A stretch of DNA of 64,000 nucleotides from CAWBCR01 sp963787375 (GTDB lineage Bacteria; Chloroflexota; Anaerolineae; Aggregatilineales; UBA3940). Of the stretch, positions 1 to 10,408 are shown piece by piece. The position numbers and the translations under genes were made by a program. Under the pieces are notes generated by a model. The model saw only the letters and a program-made list of their open reading frames with translations. It had not been told where the DNA came from and ran no database searches. Numbering within the stretch: the stretch's first letter is position 1; the number at the start of each line of letters is the position of its first letter. The stretch is from contig CAWBCR010000017.1 in assembly GCA_963787375.1 (NCBI GenBank), forward strand, positions 496,001 to 560,000. The letters are read 5' to 3'.

Positions 1-207
1 GGCGAACGTGCCCCCCAGCGTGCCAATCGTCTCGTCGAGCGGCAGGTCGCGTGGAAACTCGCCCCGATAGACCAGCATCTCGGTGCCGCTGCTGATGGCC
101 GAAGCCACGGTCTGTACCCGCACCTGCCCCGCGCCCGGCTCGGCGATGGCCTCCTCGCGTACCTCGACGCAGCGCTGTGCCGCGAACACGACCGACCGCC
201 GCTTCAT
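1..207 (-). CDS. Zinc-type alcohol dehydrogenase family protein, N-terminal fragment
   Basis: The first 69 codons of a minus-strand gene that runs off the window's left edge. The protein begins MKRRSVVFAAQ and shows a GroES-like N-terminal pattern (a GQVRVQTVASAISSGTE stretch followed by YRGEFP), as in medium-chain zinc-binding dehydrogenases and the bacteriochlorophyllide-dehydrogenase-like branch. The catalytic and NAD(P)-binding parts are outside the window, so substrate cannot be judged. Its ATG overlaps the TGA of the upstream RibD-like gene by 4 bases, which suggests translational coupling to the riboflavin genes. Identity rests on about 70 residues only. Confidence 0.6.
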   Translation of the reverse strand, partial: MKRRSVVFAAQRCVEVREEAIAEPGAGQVRVQTVASAISSGTEMLVYRGEFPRDLPLDETIGTLGGTFA

Positions 208-905
208 GCGAATTCGCCCCATACGATCCAGTCACCGCCGACCTGCTCGCAGGTTGTATTGACTAGCCGGGGCATGGCTTCCCAGCTTGGCGCGCAGAGA
301 TCCTGCACGGCGCGGTAGCCACCGGCCATTACCGGCGCGACGGTCAGGATCAGCCGGTTGGCGAGACGCTCGCGCAGGAAACTGGTTATGACGGCTGCCC
401 CACCCTCGACCATCAGGCTTGATAACCCTTCGCCGCTCAGCAGGTCGAGCAGCGCGGCGAGGCTCACCCGCCCGCTGCTGTCGGCAGGCAGCCGCGTCAC
501 GCGCGCGCCTGCCTCTTCGAGCGCGCGCTGACTGGCGCGGTCCGCCCGGTCGGTTGTCGCGATGATGGGGTGGCGGGGATTCGCCAGCAGCCTGGCGTTA
601 AGCGGCAGGCGCAGGTGGCTGTCCAGCACAACCGGCTGAGGATCGGGGCCTTCGGCCAACCGCGTGCTCAGGCGCGGGTCGTCGGCCAGCACGGTGCCGA
701 TCCCGACCAGGATTGCATCATGCGCCGCGCGGATTCGGTGCGTCAGCACCTTCAACTCGGGGCCGCTGATGGCCGTCTGGCAGCCGGCGCGCAGCGCGAT
801 GCTGCCGTCCAGACTCTGCGCGTAGCTCAGCGTGACCAGCGGATGGCCCGTCTGCTGCAGATGCGCGGCGGCCTCGTCGCGCAGATGGGCCAGCCGGTCG
901 TTCAT
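204..905 (-). CDS. RibD C-terminal-domain reductase (5-amino-6-(5-phosphoribosylamino)uracil reductase-like)
   Basis: A 233-residue protein of the RibD C-terminal / dihydrofolate-reductase-like fold. In riboflavin synthesis this domain reduces the ribosylamino-pyrimidine to the ribitylamino form with NADPH. Visible family features are the N-terminal VTLSYAQSLDGSIA segment, SGPELKVLTHRIRAAHDAILVG with GTVLADDPRLS, and a C-terminal MVEGGAAVITSFL glycine motif. There is no N-terminal deaminase domain, so it is a stand-alone reductase. It overlaps RibA upstream by 4 bases (ATGA) and the dehydrogenase downstream by 4 bases. Stand-alone members of this fold can also act on other substrates; the RibA neighbour favours riboflavin. 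Confidence 0.85.
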   Translation of the reverse strand: MNDRLAHLRDEAAAHLQQTGHPLVTLSYAQSLDGSIALRAGCQTAISGPELKVLTHRIRAAHDAILVGIGTVLADDPRLSTRLAEGPDPQPVVLDSHLRLPLNARLLANPRHPIIATTDRADRASQRALEEAGARVTRLPADSSGRVSLAALLDLLSGEGLSSLMVEGGAAVITSFLRERLANRLILTVAPVMAGGYRAVQDLCAPSWEAMPRLVNTTCEQVGGDWIVWGEFA

Positions 906-1534
906 CGGGCGTCCTGGGGGCGGTCCACATTCTGTTCCAGGTTCAGCAGGTGCCGCATGCGGACCATCTTGGTGTGCAGGTAGCTGAAGTTGTCGGGTGT
1001 GGCGTCTGTTTCTAGCGGCACGCGCGATACGACCTTGACCCCGAGCCGCTTGAGCGACTCGATCTTATCAGGGTTGTTGGTCAGCAGCCGCACCGAGGCC
1101 ACGCCCAGGTCGGCCAGGATATGCGCCGCGATGGTGTAGTCGCGCTCGTCGGCCTGGTGGCCGAGGATCAGGTTCGCGTCGACTGTGTCGTAGCCGTCAT
1201 CCTGTAGGTTGTACGCGCGCAGCTTGTCGAGCAGGCCAATGCCACGCCCCTCCTGCCGCAGGTAGACGATCACGCCCTGGCCGGCCTGCGCGATCTGGCG
1301 CATGGCCCGGTGAAGCTGCTCGCCGCAGTCACAGCGAACCGACCCAAGCACGTCGCCGGTGAAGCATTCCGAGTGGACTCTCACCAGAACGTCCAGACGG
1401 CTTGTCACGTCGCCTTTCACCAACGCTAGGTGCTCTTTGTCGTCCCGGCTGTTGGTGTAGTAGCACAATTGAAACTCACCGTATGCCGTCGGAACGCGTG
1501 CGCTGACCATGCGTGCCACACTGATATCTTTCAT
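902..1534 (-). CDS. ribA: GTP cyclohydrolase II
   Basis: A 210-residue cytosolic enzyme that opens GTP to 2,5-diamino-6-ribosylamino-pyrimidinone phosphate, the first committed step of riboflavin synthesis; the product can also feed the deazaflavin part of F420. The zinc site is visible as Cys in HSECFTGD and the pair in SVRCDCGEQL; the GTP-handling segments VIVYLRQEGRGIGL and RLLTNNPDKIESL are intact. Length matches stand-alone RibA; there is no DHBP synthase (RibB) domain fused to it. It sits between the phosphatidyltransferase and the RibD-type reductase with 4-base overlaps on both sides, so the three genes are almost certainly one transcript. Confidence 0.95.
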   Translation of the reverse strand: MKDISVARMVSARVPTAYGEFQLCYYTNSRDDKEHLALVKGDVTSRLDVLVRVHSECFTGDVLGSVRCDCGEQLHRAMRQIAQAGQGVIVYLRQEGRGIGLLDKLRAYNLQDDGYDTVDANLILGHQADERDYTIAAHILADLGVASVRLLTNNPDKIESLKRLGVKVVSRVPLETDATPDNFSYLHTKMVRMRHLLNLEQNVDRPQDAR

Positions 1535-2706
1535 GAGTTAACCCTGAGTAGCGATCGCCTTCTTGAATGCCTGCCGCCGTAATGGGTAGTGAGGAAAACG
1601 TCCTCTGGCCGCCATAGCGAAAATTTTCCCGTGCCGGTCTGCATCAGCACGACACCGATAGCGACCAAACCCACGGCGATAGACCCACCCTCGCCCGCTG
1701 TGATAATCAGTGACAGCGTAATGGCCAGCAGCAGCCCAGCCAGCCTCCCTGCCGCGCCGACCGCCACCAGCGCAGCCAGAGATCCGACGATGAGCACAGT
1801 GGTGGGGGCCAGACTGCCGCGCAGCAGGATTGCTGCACCCAGCGCCGCGCCCGCGCGCAGCAGCGGCGGCAGCCATTCCCCGGCAGCAGTGCCGACGGCA
1901 GCCATCACGTGTTGGTAGCGCGACGAGTTGGCGTGGATAACCCCGCTGATCACCAGCCAATCACGCAGGAAACCGGCTAGGAACGGGATCGCGAACAGCG
2001 CTGCCAGGATCGTCGTCAGCGGCGGAGCCAGCACCGGCCACAGCATCGCGCTGGTGAAACCCATTTGAAAACCGGCCATTGGGCGGCGCATGATGTTTGG
2101 CGGCAGGTCGTAGACCGGTTTCTGCTGACGCCGTCGGATGTTGCTGCCCAGCACGAACAGGTAGCGGGCCGCGCCTGCCAGTATGAGCCACACTGGTAGC
2201 TGGCCGTACCACACCGCCAGCAGCGTTGCGACTAGCACACCAAGCCCATCAAATGCCAGGTCCAGCGCACCGCCCAGCACAGTGACGCGGCCCGTAGTGC
2301 GAGCAGCCAGTCCGTCCAGAAAGTCGACCATCAGTGCCGACGTGTACAACGTGCCAGGTGCCCATGCCAGCCAGCCAATTGGCCAGGGCAGCAGCAGAAA
2401 ACCGGTCAGCATACTCAACAACAGGCCGCGCAGCAGGCTCAGCAGGTTAGCTGGCCCCAGGTTGGGCAGCAGGTACCCCTCACCCGCGCGATGATTGTCC
2501 GGCAGATGCCGCCACAGCAGCCATGTCTGGTAAGCCAGCGCCAGCCCGGCCAGCAGCGCCCAGCGCAAAGCATGGATGGGAGTCCAGATCACGATCAACA
2601 GTAGCGCAACCGATGCCATCACCAGCACGCTGATGGCTGTGATTGCGGCCCACTGACGGCGAAGCCGCTGCAGGGCGTGGACGTTCTGCGTGTCTGTCGA
2701 TTCCAT
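1531..2706 (-). CDS. CDP-alcohol phosphatidyltransferase family membrane protein
   Basis: About 391 residues from the ATG at 2706 (MESTDTQN); open frame continues upstream to 2886 but without recognisable protein character. The CDP-alcohol phosphatidyltransferase signature DGxxAR-x8-G-x3-D-x3-D is complete: DGLAARTTG, then LGGALDLAFD. Around it are eight or more hydrophobic segments, so the enzyme is an integral membrane protein joining a CDP-linked donor to an alcohol acceptor in phospholipid synthesis. It is clearly longer than the usual 180-220 residue family members, with extra C-terminal membrane segments. The acceptor alcohol cannot be read from sequence. The stop overlaps the ribA start by 4 bases. 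Confidence 0.75.
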   Translation of the reverse strand: MESTDTQNVHALQRLRRQWAAITAISVLVMASVALLLIVIWTPIHALRWALLAGLALAYQTWLLWRHLPDNHRAGEGYLLPNLGPANLLSLLRGLLLSMLTGFLLLPWPIGWLAWAPGTLYTSALMVDFLDGLAARTTGRVTVLGGALDLAFDGLGVLVATLLAVWYGQLPVWLILAGAARYLFVLGSNIRRRQQKPVYDLPPNIMRRPMAGFQMGFTSAMLWPVLAPPLTTILAALFAIPFLAGFLRDWLVISGVIHANSSRYQHVMAAVGTAAGEWLPPLLRAGAALGAAILLRGSLAPTTVLIVGSLAALVAVGAAGRLAGLLLAITLSLIITAGEGGSIAVGLVAIGVVLMQTGTGKFSLWRPEDVFLTTHYGGRHSRRRSLLRVNS

Positions 2707-2936
2707 CGTGACGATCAGGCCCTCACTCGCGTCCCGGCGGCGGGTAGCTTGTCTGCTGAACAGGGATAGCGTAACATAGGCCGGTATCCTACTTACGCCC
2801 GGCAGACGGGCCATCAGGCGCGTATTCGAAAGATAAAAGGATACAAAACGTACCTTAAAGATATCGTTCTTTGGATTGATTCTCACCTGCGCGCGGCAGG
2901 TCGCTCTTTCAGCGGGTCGCGCTGCGAAGTGTTGTG

Positions 2937-3863
2937 ATGGCTGATCCCTTCGTTCATTACCTGGCTGCCAAGAAAAGCGTGGACGACCGCGCTCTGAATC
3001 GGCACGTGTGGGAGTCGCTGGCTGCTGCCGTGCAGGCGCTGGCGCTCGACCGCCCGCTGCAGGTGCTGGAGGTCGGTGCGGGCATCGGTACGATGATCGA
3101 GCGGCTGCTCGACTGGAACCTGTGGCCCGCCAATCTGCATGTCAGGGGAATCGACTCCGCACCGGAAAACATCCGGGAGGCGCGTCGCAGGCTGGCTGCC
3201 TGGGGGCGTGATCGGGCGTGGAGCGTCGAAGAGACGGCGGGCGGTCTGGTCCTGAGCGCGAGCGAGCGCCGCGTTGTGGTCGATCTCGAAGTGGCCGACG
3301 TGTTCTCGTTCGCGGCGCGCAGCGGCGAGCAGCAGGCGTGGGATGTGTTGCTGGCTAACGCCTTCCTCGACCTCGTCGATATCCCTTCGGCGCTGCCACG
3401 CCTGTTGGGCCTGCTGCGAACCGGCGGCCTGTTCTATTTCACCATCACCTTCGACGGTGTGACGGCGTTTGAGCCGGCCATCGATCCGCCGTTTGACGCG
3501 CTTGTCGAAGCGGTCTACCATCAAACGATGGACCAGCGTCTGGTCGGTGGCCGCCTATCGGGTGACAGCCGCGCGGGCCGCCACCTGTTTGCGCATCTTA
3601 ACGCAGCCGGGGCCACCGTGCTCGACGCGGGTGGCTCGGATTGGGTCGTATTTCCCCGCTCAGACGGCTACCCTGACGACGAGGCGGCCTTTCTGCACTT
3701 CATTGTAGATACCGTACACACGGCGCTGGCGGGCCATCCGCAGATTGACGCAGAGCAGTTTGAGGGCTGGATCGCCCGGCGTCATGCGCAGATCGACCGC
3801 GCCGAGCTGGTATACATTACCCATCAGCTGGATCTGGCCGGGACCGTCCCGGCGTCTGCCTGA
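2937..3863 (+). CDS. Class I SAM-dependent methyltransferase
   Basis: A 308-residue cytosolic protein. Motif I of the Rossmann methyltransferase fold is clear (VLEVGAGIGTMIERLL, about residues 47-62), followed by an acidic strand end (VRGIDSAPENI) and a post-motif segment AWDVLLANAFLDLVDI. The C-terminal 100 residues carry no recognisable domain. ATG at 2937 is preferred over the GTG three bases earlier. The gene is divergent from the ribA/phosphatidyltransferase operon, with 230 bases between the start codons. Substrate unknown. Confidence 0.75.
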   Translation: MADPFVHYLAAKKSVDDRALNRHVWESLAAAVQALALDRPLQVLEVGAGIGTMIERLLDWNLWPANLHVRGIDSAPENIREARRRLAAWGRDRAWSVEETAGGLVLSASERRVVVDLEVADVFSFAARSGEQQAWDVLLANAFLDLVDIPSALPRLLGLLRTGGLFYFTITFDGVTAFEPAIDPPFDALVEAVYHQTMDQRLVGGRLSGDSRAGRHLFAHLNAAGATVLDAGGSDWVVFPRSDGYPDDEAAFLHFIVDTVHTALAGHPQIDAEQFEGWIARRHAQIDRAELVYITHQLDLAGTVPASA

Positions 3864-3942
3864 GCGTTGCGGGGAGACGGTGGTATACTGGACGCTGCCT
3901 GTAATCCTTTGTATGTGTTGAGCCGCCCACGAGCCTATCACC

Positions 3943-6900
3943 ATGTTCTTTGAGTGGTTTGCCTTCCAGAATACACCCCACCTTGACCTGCGCAGCGCGC
4001 TGTCGGGCTATCTTGTTTTGCTGGCGCTGGTCACGCTGACGGTCGCGGCGCTGGTGCGCAGTGCCGCCGATTTCAAGCGCATCACTGGCCGACGATGGTT
4101 TCTGTTCGTGGGGCTGCTGCTGGCCTCACCGCTGCTGGCCGGCGTATTGATCGTCGGCTCAGGGCCGGGTGGCACGCTGCCGGCCTTTTCGGTGGCGCTG
4201 CTAGGCGTGCTCCCGCTGCTTGCTGCAGCGCTGTGGTTGGGGCCCGCGCCGGCGGCGCTGGCCGGGCTGCTGGCCGGGCTGACCTGGGCGTTGTTCCAGA
4301 CGGGGCGCATCACGCAGCCGTTTGAAGTGGCGCTGCTGGGCGTGGTCCTCGCCGCGATGCTGCGCCAGTCCTACCGGGGCGTTGCCGCGCGCGGGCTGCG
4401 CCAGCCGCTGATTGCTGCGCTGGCCGGTGCGCTGGTCGTGGGTTGGCCACTGGCGGTTTTGGGCGTCTTTGCGGCAGGCCAGGCGACCGCGATGGCCAGT
4501 CTTGAGCGCGCGCTGTCGGCGCTGATCCCTGCACTGATTGTCAATCTGCTGGGGGCGCTGGCAGCGGGTATGATTGTACAAGCGGCGGTCATGCGCTGGC
4601 CGCATCTGCACCCAGTGCACGCCAGCGACCTCCAGACAGCGCCCTGGGAGCGCCGTCTGATCCGCCGTATCATGTTCACCTATGTACCGCTGCTGGTGCT
4701 GGGCATCCTGCTGCTGGTCGGGCTGGTAGCCGGCACATCATATCGGGTCGCCACGCGCCTCGTCGTCGACCAGATGGCGCGTGACGCGCAGACAGCCGGC
4801 AGCCAGGTCCCATTCTTTGTGCAGATAGGCCGCGGCCTGATCCGCGACCTGGCGCAGGACGAGCGGCTGGCTTCAGGCGACAGCGCCGTGCGTGAGGCGC
4901 GGCTCGTTCAAAGCTTGCGCGCTGTCCCTTTTTCCAGCAGTTGATCTTCCTCGACGCGGATCGCAATCTGTTGAGCGCGTATCCTGCACCATCTGGCGAT
5001 ACGATTGCGCTGTCTGCCGAAGAGGCCAGCCGCGTTGATACCGCCCTGCAGGGCGGCGTCCCCGCCGAAGTAGTCGTATATGGCCAGAGTGGTGAAGCCG
5101 TCACGATGACCTTCATCTCGGCGGTGGCCGACCCGGCTACCGGCACGCCCGGCGGTGTGCTGCTGGGCCGCACCACGCTCGACACGAACCCCATCCTCGC
5201 ACCGGTGGTCGAGGTGCTGCGCCAGGGATTCGTCGGCGCTGGCACCGGCTTTCTGATCGACGATCAGCACCGCATCCTGCTGGACCCTGCCCACCCCGAA
5301 CAGCAAGAGCGGGTGTTTGCCCCGAACGGTCTCAGGGGGATTGGGGTCACCACTGGTGGGCAGGCGTTCCGCCAGCGCATGCCTGATGGCACCAGCCAGT
5401 TGTTGCTCATGCTGCCGGTCGCCGGACTGTCCGATTGGACGGTCGTCGTCGAGGTGCCCAATGAGGTGGCGCTGGCGCTGGCGGTTCAGATCTCGCTGCC
5501 GACGCTGCTCCTGCTGTTGGCGCTGGCGGCGCTCTCGCTGCCGATGGTCGTCACGTTCGTGCGGCGCGTGGCGGGCCCGCTGGAGGACCTGCTGCAAGCC
5601 GCCGATCACATTGCCGAGGGCCAGCTTGATCGGCCCGTGGAGATTACAGGGGAGGACGAGGTCGGGCGGCTGGGACGCGCTTTCGAGCAGATGCGCGTCC
5701 GCCTGCACAGCCGCCTCGGCGAGCAGGAGCGGCTGTTGAGCGTCAGCCGCAGCGTGGCGTCCAGCCTGGAGCTGTTCCGCTCAATGCCGACCATCCTGAG
5801 CAGCGCGCTCGAAGTGACGCGGGCTATCGGCGTGCGCATTGTGCTGCGCAGTGAGGGTGATCGTGCCGTCCAGACGTACTCCACCGGCGAAGCCGCTTCG
5901 GCCATGGCGATCCTCGACGGCCAGTTGATGGACCTCGTCGAGCGGCAGGGTACGGTTGTGATCAGCCAGTTGTGGCGAGCAAGCGACTCGCTCGACACCG
6001 AGAACCTGATCCCGCGCATCCGGGCGCTGGTCGCGCTGCCACTGCGCAGTGACACGTCCTACTATGGCATTATGTGGCTTAGCTACGACCACGAGCACGT
6101 CTTCGAGGAGTCAGAGATGACCTTCCTCTCGACGCTGGCCGGGCCCGCCGCCGTGGCCGTCGCTAACGCGCGGCTGTTCGCGGAAGCGGAGGAGGGCCGC
6201 CGCAAGCTCGAAGCCCTGCTGGAAAGTACCGCCGATGCAGTGGTGGCAGCCGACGTGCACGGCAAGATCGCGCTGATCAACCCGGCGGCCAAGCGGGTCT
6301 TCGGTGTGGCCGGCGAGCATGTCATCGGTCGTCGCGCCGACGAAGTGATCGACGTGCCGGGGCTGGCCGCGCTGATGAGCGACCTGCAGGAGCCGGTCGC
6401 CGCGCTGGAGCTGCCCCATCGCCAGGGCAAAATTCTGCTGGCCAATACGTCGACCATCGTCAGCCACGATGGGACGGTGTCAGGACGTGTGGCTGTCCTG
6501 CGTGACATCACCGCGCTCAAAGAACTTGACAACATCAAGACTGTCTTCCTGCGCATGGTGTCTCACGACCTGCGCTCCCCGCTGACGTACATGCGCGGCT
6601 ATGCCTCGATGCTGCCGCTGAGCGGCCCGCTCAACGAGAAACAGACCGAGGCGCTGGACCGTATCTATACCGGCATCGACACCATCTCGCAGATGACCGA
6701 ACGGCTGACGTACCTCAGCCGCCTCCAGTTCGGCGATGAGGCCGAGCTTGAGCTGACGCTTGTCGACGTGGCCGAGCTGCTCAAAGAGGTCGTCCCTCCA
6801 CAGGAAGCGCTGGCCCGCCAGAAGGATGTCGCGATCAAGGTCGAGGTGAACGGCGGGCTGCCGCTGCTGCTGGCCGACAGCATGCTGTACGGCCATGCCA

Positions 6901-7238
6901 TCATGAACCTGATCAACAACGCGGTCAAGTACACCCCCGAACAGGGGGCGGTTGTGGTGCGGGTGGTCATGGAGGAAGACGGCAAGCGCCTCACCCTGTC
7001 GGTCACTGACACGGGCATCGGCATCCGCCCGGAGGACCAGGCCCGCCTGTTTGAGGCATTCTACCGGGTGCCGCAGCGTGAAGGTGAGGCGCAGCGCCCG
7101 CGAGGTACCGGTCTGGGGCTGGCGCTGGTCAAAGCGATCGCCGAGGCGCACGGCGGGTCGGCCCGGGTCGAGAGCGAATACGGCAAGGGCAGCACTTTCA
7201 CCATCACCCTCCCCGTGCGCAACGCCGCCGAAGTCTGA
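3943..7238 (+). CDS. Membrane sensor histidine kinase (MASE-like/Cache-HAMP-GAF-PAS-HisKA-HATPase), one frameshift
   Basis: About 1098 residues once one base is restored. N-terminal 260 residues hold six or so membrane segments; another helix follows, then an extracytoplasmic Cache-like sensor, a helix, HAMP (residues about 520-575), GAF, PAS (LLESTADAVVAAD), HisKA with the phospho-acceptor His in MVSHDLRSPLTYM, and a catalytic domain with NNAVKYTP, DTGIGI and GTGLGL boxes. The frame breaks at about 4928-4934, where the run of five T should be six to read VPFFQQLIFLD through the junction. A -10-like TATACT lies at 3884-3889 and a strong terminator follows at 7268. No response regulator is adjacent; the OmpR-type regulator at 23956 is a possible but unproven partner. 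Confidence 0.85.
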
Positions 7239-7267
7239 GCCCTCAACCTGCGCATACGGTACAATCT

Positions 7268-7301
7268 CCAACTGACGCTTACGCCGTCAGTTGGTTTCTT
7301 T
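7268..7301 (+). terminator. Intrinsic terminator after histidine kinase / mutL leader hairpin
   Basis: A perfect 10-bp stem (CCAACTGACG / CGTCAGTTGG) with a 7-base loop, followed by TTTCTTTG. It lies 30 bases past the kinase stop and directly in front of the mutL ribosome binding site (GAGGAG at 7303-7308). A -10-like TACAAT sits at 7260-7265, just before the stem, without a convincing -35. Confidence 0.75.
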
Positions 7302-7317
7302 GTGAGGAGTGAGACGG

Positions 7318-9127
7318 ATGTCGATTCGCATCCTGCCGCCGGAGGTCGCCAACCAGATCGCCGCCGGTGAGGTCGTCGAGCGGCCCGCATCGGTGGTCAA
7401 GGAGATGCTGGAGAATGCGCTCGACGCCGGGGCGCGCAGCGTGGCGGTCGAGCTACTGGAGGGCGGCAGGCGTATGATCCGCGTTTCGGATGACGGCGCG
7501 GGCATCCCGGTAGACGAGGTCGAGCTGGCCTTCCAGCGTCACGCGACGAGCAAGCTGCGCACCGTCGACGACCTGACGCACATCCGCACGCTGGGCTTTC
7601 GCGGCGAGGCGCTGGCCTCGATTGCATCCGTCAGCCGCCTGGCGGTGATCACGCGAGCCGCCGGCGAAGACGCCGGGACGCGCTTGCTGCTGGAGGGCGG
7701 GCACGTGATCAGCCGCGAGGCGGTCGGCGCGCCACAGGGCACCATCATCACCGCCGAGAACCTGTTTTACAACGTCCCGGCCCGGCTCAAGTTCCTGAAG
7801 AAAGAAAGCACCGAGCGTGGGCACATCGCCGCGCTGGTCAGCCGCTACGCGATGGCCTATCCCGGTGTGCGCTTCACGCTGCTGCAACGGTACTCAGGAA
7901 GCGCTGCATACCACCGGCAGCGGCGACCTGCGCGAGGTGCTCAACGAGGTGATGGGTGTCGAAGCCGCCGGGCAGATGCTGCCGCTGGAGCAGCCCGAGC
8001 CGGAGCCATCCCGCGCCGACCTGCCCCCGGTGCGCGTCGATGGCTACGTGGGCCTGCCCGCCCTAAACCGCTCCAACCGCAACCAGATCACCCTGTTCCT
8101 CAACGGGCGCTGGATTCAGGACTCCAGCCTGACGTACGCCGTTGTGCAGGCCTATCACACCATGCTGATGGTCGGGCGCTACCCAGTGGCGGTCATCATG
8201 ATCGATCTACCGCCCGAAGAGGTGGATGTAAATGTGCATCCAACCAAGGCCGAGGTACGCTTCCGCCGCCCCGACGCGGTGTTCAGCGCCGTGCAGCGCG
8301 CGGTGCGCCGCGTGCTGGTCGAAAATGCCCCGCCGCCTGCTGTCCGCAGCGAGGTGATGTGGGGCTCGCCGGAGTGGGCCGCCCGCCGTGATCGGCTGGC
8401 GCAGGTCACCGGTGACCGTATGCGGCAGATGGGCATCGACCTCGACATGGAAGGCCCCGGCCAGCATTCCGGCCAGGCAGCGCCATACGAAGAGGTGGAG
8501 GACGAGCAGGCCGCGCCCGCTGCACCGCAGCGAAAACGCAGCCTGCCGATGCTGCGTGTCGTCGGGCAGGTGGGCGCGACGTACATCGTCGCCGAAGGAC
8601 CAGGCGGCCTGTACCTGATCGACCAGCACGCCGCGCACGAGCGCATCCTGTTCGAGCAGTTCCAGGCTGAGCGCGTCGGACAGGCGGTCGCCTCACAGGA
8701 CCTGCTGGAGGCGGTGGCCGTCGAGCTGCTACCGGAGCAGATGGCGCTGGTCGAGGAAAACCTGGACGTTCTGCAAGAGGTTGGCTTCGGCGTCGAGCTG
8801 TTCGGGCGCTCGACAGTCCGTGTGCGGGCCGTACCCGCGCTGGTGGCGCAGGGTGACCCGGTCGAGGCGCTGCTGGCTGCGCTGGGTGAGATTGAGTGCG
8901 GCGAGATGCCGACCGAATCGACCGCCGAGGAGCAGCTGATCGCCCGCGTGTGCAAGCAGGCGGCGGTCAAGGCCGGGCAGGTGCTGAGCTACGCCGAGAT
9001 GGATGGGCTGATCCGCCGGCTTGAGGCCTGCGCCTCGCCGCAGACGTGCCCGCATGGCCGCCCGACGATGCTGCACCTCTCTGCCGATCAGCTTGCCAGG
9101 GAGTTTGGCCGCCTGGGGGCGATATAG
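7318..9127 (+). CDS. mutL: DNA mismatch repair protein MutL, one frameshift
   Basis: About 602 residues when repaired. The GHKL ATPase motifs are all present: NQIAAGEVVERPASVVKEMLEN, the DDGAGI box, and TLGFRGEALASI. The C-terminal dimerisation region carries DQHAAHERILFE, QACKQAAVKAG-type and CPHGRPT motifs; the metal-binding DQHA(X)2E(X)4E motif marks the endonuclease-type MutL found in bacteria lacking MutH. Start at the ATG 7318 after GAGGAG. Frame shifts by +1 near 7888-7892; dropping one G of the GG gives LLQRTQEALHTTGSGDL, matching the family. MutL couples MutS mismatch recognition to nicking; mutS is not in this window. Confidence 0.92.
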
Positions 9128-9141
9128 GCCGGAATCGATAA

Positions 9142-9163
9142 GGGCACGGCAAAAGCCGTGCCC
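9142..9163. terminator. Hairpin between convergent mutL and LysM genes
   Basis: Perfect 9-bp GC-rich stem (GGGCACGGC / GCCGTGCCC) with an AAAA loop, placed 15 bases after the mutL stop and 28 before the end of the opposing LysM gene. There is only a short, interrupted T stretch on the plus side, so it is a probable bidirectional terminator. Confidence 0.6.
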
Positions 9164-9190
9164 CTGAGTTTCTTCAGGAATCCCACTCGA

Positions 9191-10303
9191 TCATTTCCAC
9201 GTAAAGGCCCACGCCGCGCCCTGCCCACTGATCACAGTTGAGTCGGGCGAGCCACCGTTTACGATCACCACCTGCCATTCGTAATGAGCGGTCTGCCCGG
9301 TGCCGGGCTTCAGCGTCGACGGCACGCGGTAGACGTTGCTGCGCGTGGTGGTGCGGAAGGTTTCGCCGGTGTCGGCGTTGCGAATCTGCACCAGGTAATA
9401 GGCGTCGGTGGGCAGCGGCTGGTTGGCCGCCCATTGCAGCACAACTGACTCGCTGCGGGCAATCGTCACGCCGGTGGCCGGGGCCAGCAGCGAGGGCGGG
9501 CTGAGTGTCGGCGTGGGTGTAGCCGTCGAGTCCGGACCGCCGGTCGGCGTCAGCGTCGGCGTCAGCGTGACTTTGATGCGAATCTGGAGGATCTGGCCGG
9601 GCACGATGAACGAGTTCGGCCCCAGGCCGTTGTCCTGGAAGATGTCCTGAACGGTGGTGTCGTAGGCGTATGCTAGGCCGGAGGCTGTGTCGCCTTCCGT
9701 CACCTCGTGAATCCAGAACTGCCCATCCGGCGAGATGCAGCGATGCTCCAGGCCGCAGCCATGATAATCTGATGTGGGCGCGGCGGTCGCGCCTTCCGGC
9801 GAGGGGCTGGGCGTCAGCGTGAGGGTCGGTGTTTCGCCCGGCAGCAGTGTCGGCGCAGTGGTGAATGTCGGGCCGGGCGTGGGGGTGTGCTGCGGGATCA
9901 GGATCGTGGCGTTGACCTTGACGTCGTTTTCATTCGCCATTCCGTTCAGGGCGATCACCGTCGGCACGATGTCCAGCTCGCGGTAGCCATAGGCCAGCAG
10001 GATGCCATACAGCGTATCGCCGGGCTGCACGACGTACGAATAGGGCACCAGGGTCGGCGTGGCCGTTGGCGTGGGAGTCTCGGTGGGCGGGTCGGTTGGT
10101 GTGGGTGGCAGCGATGGCAACGGCGTGGGTGTTGCCGTGGCTGGTCCCTGTGTGGCGTGCGCCGTGGTCTGTCCACCCTTGCCGCCGGACAGCAGCAGGA
10201 TCAGCCCAACCACTGCGGCGATGCAGATCAGTAGCCCGCCGATCATGATGATCAACTGGCGGCGGTCGAAATGTGAAAGATCGAATTGTATCTTAGGACC
10301 CAT
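9191..10303 (-). CDS. Membrane-anchored LysM-domain protein
   Basis: About 370 residues. One transmembrane helix near the N-terminus (IIMIGGLLICIAAVVGLILLL) leaves most of the protein outside the cytoplasm. A Thr/Pro-rich linker (repeated TPTPT-type units) leads to a LysM domain (YVVQPGDTLYGILLAYG), a second TP-rich linker, a degenerate second LysM-like unit (VTEGDTASGLAYAY ... NSFIVPGQILQI) and a C-terminal Ig/fibronectin-like domain ending in AWAFTWK. LysM modules bind peptidoglycan-type glycans, so a cell-surface role is likely. Start taken at 10303 because AGGG lies 7 bases upstream. Confidence 0.75.
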   Translation of the reverse strand: MGPKIQFDLSHFDRRQLIIMIGGLLICIAAVVGLILLLSGGKGGQTTAHATQGPATATPTPLPSLPPTPTDPPTETPTPTATPTLVPYSYVVQPGDTLYGILLAYGYRELDIVPTVIALNGMANENDVKVNATILIPQHTPTPGPTFTTAPTLLPGETPTLTLTPSPSPEGATAAPTSDYHGCGLEHRCISPDGQFWIHEVTEGDTASGLAYAYDTTVQDIFQDNGLGPNSFIVPGQILQIRIKVTLTPTLTPTGGPDSTATPTPTLSPPSLLAPATGVTIARSESVVLQWAANQPLPTDAYYLVQIRNADTGETFRTTTRSNVYRVPSTLKPGTGQTAHYEWQVVIVNGGSPDSTVISGQGAAWAFTWK

Positions 10304-10408
10304 ACTCATACCCTGCGTAGATGCTGGCGATTCCAGCACGCGCTACGCAGTATACCGTTACAACCGGCGTTTTCCCATACGCACCGGCTGCGCTTGATGG
10401 GCGGCTAA

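Noticed and set aside
4925..4945. Programmed frameshift at the T-run in the histidine kinase
   Set aside because: Five T is too short for typical transcriptional slippage, there is no visible stimulator structure, and the same indel pattern recurs in unrelated genes.
9480..10170. Tandem repeats in the LysM gene as a DNA repeat or CRISPR-like element
   Set aside because: The repetition is Thr-Pro linker coding sequence in frame; there are no fixed-length spacers.
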